Both the position numbers and the translations under genes were made by a program. The notes under the pieces are model-generated. The model had not been told where the DNA came from. It ran no database searches and worked only from the letters and a program-made list of their open reading frames with translations. From contig CANGWP010000074.1 in NCBI GenBank assembly GCA_947457605.1, positions 1-10,474 on the forward strand: a stretch of DNA of 10,474 bases, read 5' to 3'. Positions 6,505 to 10,474 of this stretch are shown here, one piece after another (position 1 is the first letter of the stretch; every line of letters starts with the position of its first letter). This DNA comes from Bdellovibrionales bacterium. Lineage in GTDB: Bacteria; Bdellovibrionota; UBA1018; CAIMNF01.

Positions 6505-7536
6505 ATGACGTATTTTGTTTCTGCTTTTTATCATTTCACGCGCCTTGAAAATCTCGAAGCCATCAAAGCCGACCTTGAAAAGACTGCAGAGCAGCTTTCC
6601 ATCCGGGGATTGTTGATCCTTGGCCCCGAGGGCATCAACACCACCTGTTCCTCTTCCAGTGAAGATAACCTTCAGGCGTTCAAGGCCTGGGTGCTTCAGT
6701 ACTTCAACGCCAGCTCCATTACATTCAAGGATTCCAAAAGCGACAGGCCGCCCTTTCGTCGGTACAAGGTGAAGATCCGCGAGGAAATCGTGACCACAGG
6801 ACTTCCTGGTGTAATGCCGCCCGCAGGAAAAAACCATCACCTTTCTCCCGAGGAGTGGAACCGCGTTCTGAAAGAGGAGTCGGATTTTGTCATGATCGAC
6901 ACCCGGAATTGGTATGAGTACAAGATCGGAACCTTCAAGGGTGCTTTGAATCCGGATATCGAGAAATTTACGGATTTTCCGGCATACATTGAGAAACAGG
7001 GAATCTCAAAAGACAAAAAAATGCTCATTTTCTGCACCGGAGGAATTCGGTGCGAAAAGGGGATTCTGGAACTTCAGAACCAAGGGTATCGGGATGTGTA
7101 CCAGCTTGAGGGTGGAATTCTGAATTACCTTGAGAAGTTTCCGAATGACCAATTTGACGGAGAGTGTTTCGTTTTTGATCACCGGGTGGCTGTGGATCAA
7201 AATCTTGCTCCTTCAGCGCAGTACGTGCTTTGTCCGCATTGCGGGCAACCGGGAGATACCCAAGTGATCTGCAAGCGATGCGATCACGAGGACAAGATCT
7301 GTGAAAATTGTTCCAAGCTTCCGTTCAAGCAAGTCACTTGTTCCAAAAATTGCGCACAACAGTGGGGGCTGAATCCAGGCAAAAAGGGCCAAAGACAACT
7401 TCTTCCTTTTGAACTTGAGCATCAGGTTCGCTTAGGTACCGCCGCGCCCCATGCCTCGATCCCCGTGACCAGAACCAAGGCCACACGAATCAATGAGCAG
7501 GGACAGGCTGTTACTGTGAACTCATGCAGCAGCTGA
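6505..7536 (+). CDS. trhO: tRNA uridine(34) hydroxylase TrhO (YceA family, rhodanese domain)
   Basis: TrhO catalyses oxygen-dependent hydroxylation of uridine 34 in the anticodon wobble position, the first step to 5-methoxyuridine-type modifications, in the cytoplasm. The 343-residue length fits the family (E. coli YceA is about 350). Visible parts are an N-terminal acylphosphatase-like domain with LILGPEGINTT (37-47); a rhodanese domain (about 120-215) with VMIDTRNWYEYKIGTF (129-144) and the active-site loop FCTGGIRCEKG holding C177 and C183; then the family's conserved LEGGILNYLEKFP and GECFVFDHRVAV. The C-terminal third has four Cys pairs (C243/246, C256/259, C266/269, C279/283) in a likely metal-binding arrangement. 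The ATG at 6505 has AGGAG 5 nt upstream. It overlaps truC by 13 bp in a tRNA-modification operon whose promoter appears at 6432-6460. Confidence 0.93.
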   Translation: MTYFVSAFYHFTRLENLEAIKADLEKTAEQLSIRGLLILGPEGINTTCSSSSEDNLQAFKAWVLQYFNASSITFKDSKSDRPPFRRYKVKIREEIVTTGLPGVMPPAGKNHHLSPEEWNRVLKEESDFVMIDTRNWYEYKIGTFKGALNPDIEKFTDFPAYIEKQGISKDKKMLIFCTGGIRCEKGILELQNQGYRDVYQLEGGILNYLEKFPNDQFDGECFVFDHRVAVDQNLAPSAQYVLCPHCGQPGDTQVICKRCDHEDKICENCSKLPFKQVTCSKNCAQQWGLNPGKKGQRQLLPFELEHQVRLGTAAPHASIPVTRTKATRINEQGQAVTVNSCSS

Positions 7537-8255
7537 GGGTTCTCCATGCGGACGAACATCTGATCATTTTTGAGAAGCCTGCGGGGCTGTCGGTTCATCC
7601 ATCCGAGCATGCCATTCGCCTTGGATTGAAGCGTACCGAGATCGATGTGATCCGGATTCTCCGGAATCAAACCGGTAGGTCTGTGTTCCCGGTTCATCGT
7701 CTCGATCGAGCCACTCACGGGGTCATGATCATGGCCTTTGATGGCTGTACTGCAGGCCTTCTTCAGGAACAGTTCAAAACAGGTGAGGTGGAGAAAAAAT
7801 ATCTTTTGATGTGCAGAGGCTGGGTTTCGGATCAGGGGCAAATCGACCTACCGCTGGAATCCGATCCGAGCCAGGAGTCTGTGGTTTTTCAGGATGCAAG
7901 AACCGACTATGCAACGCTCTGCCGGTTTGAGATTCCCGTTTCCTGCGGAAGGCATCCAAGTTCAAGATTCAGTCTCGTTCAGGCAACGCCCAGGACAGGG
8001 AGATATCACCAGATCCGGAGGCATTTCAAAAAGCTATCCCATCCCTTGATCGGAGATTCGATGCACGGAGATGGCCGGCAAAATCGGATCTGGCGCGAGA
8101 TCTTGGACGACCACCGGCTTTTTCTCATGGCCTGGACGCTTCAGTTTCGGCATCCAAAAACGGGTACGCGAATGAAATTTCGCGCTCGGTTTGCAAAGTT
8201 TTGGCACCCGGTTTTTGAGCGAGCGGGGGTTTGTCCTGTGGAGCTGTTCAATTAG
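7524..8255 (+). CDS. truC: tRNA pseudouridine(65) synthase TruC (RluA family)
   Basis: This 243-residue enzyme of the RluA/RsuA pseudouridine synthase superfamily converts uridine to pseudouridine. The catalytic motif is HRLDRATHG (58-66) with nucleophile D61. Supporting motifs are EKPAGLSVHPS (17-27), TGRYHQIRRHFKKLSHPLIGD (158-178) and HGDGRQNR (181-188). The last, together with the VxxTGR-type segment CGRHPSSRFSLV (141-152), is more typical of TruC, which acts on U65 in the T-stem of tRNA, than of RluA, RluC or RluD, which modify 23S rRNA. The protein has no S4 domain and about the length of E. coli TruC (about 260). Its ATG lies within the trhO end (13-bp overlap), implying translational coupling. 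The stop codon TAG shares four bases with that of the convergent transporter gene. A related RluA-family target cannot be excluded. Confidence 0.87.
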   Translation: MQQLRVLHADEHLIIFEKPAGLSVHPSEHAIRLGLKRTEIDVIRILRNQTGRSVFPVHRLDRATHGVMIMAFDGCTAGLLQEQFKTGEVEKKYLLMCRGWVSDQGQIDLPLESDPSQESVVFQDARTDYATLCRFEIPVSCGRHPSSRFSLVQATPRTGRYHQIRRHFKKLSHPLIGDSMHGDGRQNRIWREILDDHRLFLMAWTLQFRHPKTGTRMKFRARFAKFWHPVFERAGVCPVELFN

Positions 8256-9253
8256 GAAACGAGGGTTCCAGAAGACGTCGAACTTTCGGCTTCTGCAATG
8301 AGTTCGTTCTGGATGAGTTCCTCGAGATGCTGCTTGCTGAGTGCGCGCGGAGCGGGAACGGATTTTTTGGTAGAGATCAAAGCAACTGCGCCTAGAATCA
8401 TCACGGTTCCCACCACCATTTCGGTGTGAATGGTTTCACCCAGGAACAGGGCACCCCAAAGAATTCCGAAGGCCGGAATCAGATAGCCCACCATGAGTGT
8501 CTGGGTGGGGCCGACGCGTTCAAAGAGATGGTAGAAAATCAAAAATCCGATGGAGCTGCAAAGCAAGGAGAGGCAAAGAAGGGCAACCCAGGTTCTGGAC
8601 TGGTAAAGAGCTGGCGTCACAGCATGGCCTGACCATTCCATTAGGGCGAAGGGGGCAAGGATCAGGCCACCAAGCAGGTGGCTTAAGCCCGCCATGGAAT
8701 AGGATCGAACAGTCGGTGCAAAACGCTTCATGTAAATACCCGAGAGTGCATAACAAGCAGCAGCCGTAAGTCCGGCGAAAGCAGATAGGAGTGTCATCAT
8801 GCTGAACTCATGCGCGCCGCTTGCCTGGCCATGAGAGCTCTTGAGCGCAATCAAGGTTACTCCGGAAGTTCCGAGGAAAAATCCAGCTCCCTTTTTCCAG
8901 TTCATGCGCTCATCAAGCCACATCAGTGCAAACACGGCTCCGAAGATCGGAGTGGTGGAGTTCATGATCACAGAAAGACTCGAGGGCGCGTGGAGTGCCG
9001 CAAACGAATACAGAAAAAAGGGCAGAGCCGCATTCAGCACACCCACGGTGAGGTAATGGCGAAAATGTTTTTTGAATTCAAGGTTCATGCGGAGGAGCTT
9101 CATGCCTGAAGTCAGGACCAATCCCGAAATCAGGATTCGAAGACACGCCGTCGGAAGTACGCCAATCACGGGGACCAAAATTTTCATGAAAATGAAAGAA
9201 GAGCCCCAGATCGCCGCAAGGACGGTGAGTTTGAACCAGTTGAATGTAGACAT
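8252..9253 (-). CDS. EamA/DMT-superfamily transporter, ten membrane helices
   Basis: This 333-residue inner-membrane protein is made of two EamA repeats of five helices each. Hydrophobic segments lie at about 8-25, 30-53, 66-86, 92-113, 121-138, 151-174, 184-206, 221-241, 251-271 and 277-294. Family signatures are LAAIWGSSFIFMK (12-24) in helix 1, SSLSVIMNSTTPIFGAVFAL followed by LDER (91-116) at the end of repeat one, and the matching LMVGYLIPAFGILWGALFLGE (253-273) in repeat two. Relatives export amino acids, nucleobases or other metabolites by proton antiport; the substrate cannot be told from sequence. A hydrophilic, Ser/Glu-rich tail of about 38 residues follows the last helix. The ATG at 9253 has AAGGT six bases upstream. 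No clear -35/-10 pair was found in the 117 bp before it, although the stretch is A/T-rich. Confidence 0.88.
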   Translation of the reverse strand: MSTFNWFKLTVLAAIWGSSFIFMKILVPVIGVLPTACLRILISGLVLTSGMKLLRMNLEFKKHFRHYLTVGVLNAALPFFLYSFAALHAPSSLSVIMNSTTPIFGAVFALMWLDERMNWKKGAGFFLGTSGVTLIALKSSHGQASGAHEFSMMTLLSAFAGLTAAACYALSGIYMKRFAPTVRSYSMAGLSHLLGGLILAPFALMEWSGHAVTPALYQSRTWVALLCLSLLCSSIGFLIFYHLFERVGPTQTLMVGYLIPAFGILWGALFLGETIHTEMVVGTVMILGAVALISTKKSVPAPRALSKQHLEELIQNELIAEAESSTSSGTLVS

Positions 9254-9331
9254 GCGCGGACCTTATCGCAGAACTGACTTTTTTGATACACTAATCTGAG
9301 GCTTGAATTTGTATCTTCACTAAGCCATTGA

Positions 9332-9347
9332 ATCAAACCGGTTTAAT
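9332..9347. promoter_or_regulatory. Near-perfect palindrome, possible operator upstream of the transporter gene
   Basis: AAACCGGTTT (9335-9344) is a perfect 10-bp palindrome, extended to a 16-bp palindrome with one mismatched pair (AT-C-AAACCGGTTT-A-AT). It lies about 80 bp upstream of the transporter start, where a dimeric repressor or activator site could sit. No regulator gene is adjacent. It is not followed by a T-run on either strand, so it is not a terminator. Confidence 0.35.
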
Positions 9348-9370
9348 CGCGGAGATTGGCTCAAAAAAAA

Positions 9371-9862
9371 TCAGATGTGGGAGGCGTTCAATTCCTCATA
9401 GCATTTCAGAAGGATTGCGACCGTCTTCGGGGTTTCGATTCGGTAGCTTCGTCGAAAGCAATCCTTCAGCTCAGCGAGGTTTTCTTTGGAGTCGGCCGTG
9501 TTTTTTGATCCCAAAAACGCACGGTGTTCATCATCGCATGCCATGTAGAGCAGGCGTGCAGGAAAGCCTTTTGGAAGCATGGAGGGAAAAATGACCTGGC
9601 CCATCTCGATGAATTCCGAATCCGAGGGCATCCCCTTCAGGAGTGAAAGGGGGATTTGATCGACCTTTGTGGAATATTCGACCTCAAGCTTTTTCAGGTT
9701 GTTGAAAACTTCCTTCGGAGAGCGATGGGAGCACCCATTCAGGGTGTCTTCGATTTTCTTTTTCGCCCAGGATTCCAATTCCATTTCCGGTTGGGCCAAA
9801 GATGGGCCGGCAAGTGTCATGAGGGAGAGTCCAAAAACCAGGATTTGATTCACGGCTTTCAA
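9371..9862 (-). CDS. Small exported protein with four cysteines, unknown function
   Basis: This protein of about 163 residues fits no family I recognise. I place the start at TTG 9862-9860, read as MKAVNQILVFGLSLMTLAGPSLA, a textbook Sec signal peptide with cleavage after SLA and before QPE. The TTG overlaps the upstream gene's TGA stop as TTGA and has AAGAGG (9876-9871) 8 nt upstream. The in-frame GTG at 9871 would overlap that Shine-Dalgarno and is less likely. The mature protein is mostly helical and has four cysteines, all within charged or polar stretches (C44, C109, C135 and C154 in this numbering), which could form two disulfides in the periplasm. It lacks a lipobox. Its coupling to the upstream gene suggests a shared envelope function. 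Confidence 0.72.
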   Translation of the reverse strand: MKAVNQILVFGLSLMTLAGPSLAQPEMELESWAKKKIEDTLNGCSHRSPKEVFNNLKKLEVEYSTKVDQIPLSLLKGMPSDSEFIEMGQVIFPSMLPKGFPARLLYMACDDEHRAFLGSKNTADSKENLAELKDCFRRSYRIETPKTVAILLKCYEELNASHI

Positions 9863-10474
9863 TTGTAGCACCTCTTTTTATCACAGTCTTTCTTTACAGC
9901 TTTTGAATTGTAAGGATCCTGTGTCGGGAGCCACGAGCCTGTCTGCGCGCAGTTCCGGATTCCTTGCAGATGTTGGCGGGTTTCATGGCTCTTCGGGAAG
10001 GATTCCATGCAAGACTTCATGGTGGACTTCGAACCACATTTTTTTGCAAATCCGGGGGCTCCATAGTTGTAGGCTCCTGTGAGGAAGAGGGCGGAATCGA
10101 TATCACTCATCCCGTTCACCCGGAGTTCTCCGTCGACCCGTTTTACCTCCTTCAGGGAGTCTTTGTCATTGGAGGAGTTCCCGTCGTAGTCCTCCTCCAA
10201 AAAGCTTACTGCGATCATGCTGGCATCGTAGGTTTGCTTCAGCATTGAAAGCAGGGGGGCATAGCGATAGCAAGAGGCCATCTCTTTTTTCATGCATCCT
10301 TTCCCTCCTTTCGTGACCGGGGACTTTCCGTAGGAACAGGGATTCCCCTCCGTACCTGCCCAATACTTGTCCCACAACTCGCGGACCTTGCGACGCGCAC
10401 GATAGATGAGAAGGGTCGTGTCTTTCATTTTCAAGGCGACGTTCTTTTCTGCGGGCGAGAGTTTCCCGTCTTTA
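9859..10474 (-). CDS. Cys-rich envelope protein, 5'-truncated; C-terminus faintly like lytic transglycosylase
   Basis: The frame is open to the right window edge (reading KDGKLSPAEKNVALKMKD before the TTG at 10434), so the true N-terminus lies outside and about 204 residues are visible. It has nine or so cysteines spread over the visible part, as in disulfide-bonded periplasmic proteins. Near the end, IDSALFLTGAYNYGAPGFAKKC is followed some 30 residues later by ETRQHLQGIRNC. This spacing recalls the AYNAG and ETxxYVxxI segments of SLT-family lytic transglycosylases, which cleave peptidoglycan between MurNAc and GlcNAc. The catalytic Glu would lie further upstream and cannot be judged. The resemblance is from memory of the motifs and may be chance. 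It is translationally coupled (TTGA) to the next exported-protein gene, which suggests that the pair act together in the envelope. Confidence 0.6.
   Translation of the reverse strand, partial: KDGKLSPAEKNVALKMKDTTLLIYRARRKVRELWDKYWAGTEGNPCSYGKSPVTKGGKGCMKKEMASCYRYAPLLSMLKQTYDASMIAVSFLEEDYDGNSSNDKDSLKEVKRVDGELRVNGMSDIDSALFLTGAYNYGAPGFAKKCGSKSTMKSCMESFPKSHETRQHLQGIRNCAQTGSWLPTQDPYNSKAVKKDCDKKRCYN

Noticed and set aside
6245..6508. An 87-codon open frame (TTG start) across the palindromic element, ending in an ATGA overlap with trhO
   Set aside because: It runs through both arms of the inverted-repeat element, has no Shine-Dalgarno before its TTG, and its translation shows no protein-like pattern. 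The ATGA overlap appears to be chance.
9313..9370. AGCCA...AATC pairing with GATTGGCT next to an A8 run, as an intrinsic terminator
   Set aside because: On the plus strand the hairpin is followed by A, not T. On the minus strand the T-run precedes the hairpin, so it fits a terminator in neither direction.

Overview
The window reads as chromosomal DNA of a Gram-negative bacterium. Protein-coding genes cover nearly all of it, on both strands, with many 4-14 bp gene overlaps and exported proteins carrying Sec signal peptides. The mix is a mutasome-type imuB-dnaE2 pair, a degenerate receiver/HD-GYP protein, and small Cys-rich exported proteins with no recognised family. It would fit a delta-proteobacterial or Bdellovibrio-like (Bdellovibrionota) lineage, but that placement is an impression from gene style and was not tested by any search.

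Layout. (1) Bases 1-3827, plus strand: the 3' end of an ImuB-like Y-family polymerase gene overlaps by 14 bp a complete dnaE2 (imuC) error-prone DNA polymerase gene. A small Met-rich gene of unknown function follows 12 bp later, so the three look like one transcription unit for SOS-type translesion synthesis. (2) 3872-5221, plus: a signalling protein with a receiver-like N-terminus and an HD-GYP-like C-terminus. (3) 5270-6109, minus: an exported protein with two apparently duplicated Cys-pair domains and a Gly/Asn/Pro-rich tail that starts at a C9 homopolymer. (4) 6110-6504: a 395-bp stretch with no convincing gene. It holds the promoter of the exported protein, a 210-bp highly palindromic MITE-like element with a 9-bp direct repeat at each edge, and a promoter that straddles the element's right edge and drives the next operon. 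(5) 6505-8255, plus: a two-gene tRNA-modification operon with a 13-bp overlap, trhO (wobble U34 hydroxylation) and truC (pseudouridine 65). (6) 8252-9253, minus: an EamA/DMT-type ten-helix transporter whose stop codon overlaps that of truC. (7) 9371-10474, minus: two Cys-rich genes coupled by a TTGA start/stop overlap. The upstream one is cut by the window edge and ends in a region faintly like a lytic transglycosylase.

The observations most worth a second look are the MITE-like element and its hybrid promoter upstream of trhO-truC, the C9 tract whose three length states give three different C-termini, and the unknown Met-rich protein attached to the mutasome operon. No CRISPR array, rRNA, tRNA, transposase gene or phage gene was seen, and I did not find a complete new multi-gene system.
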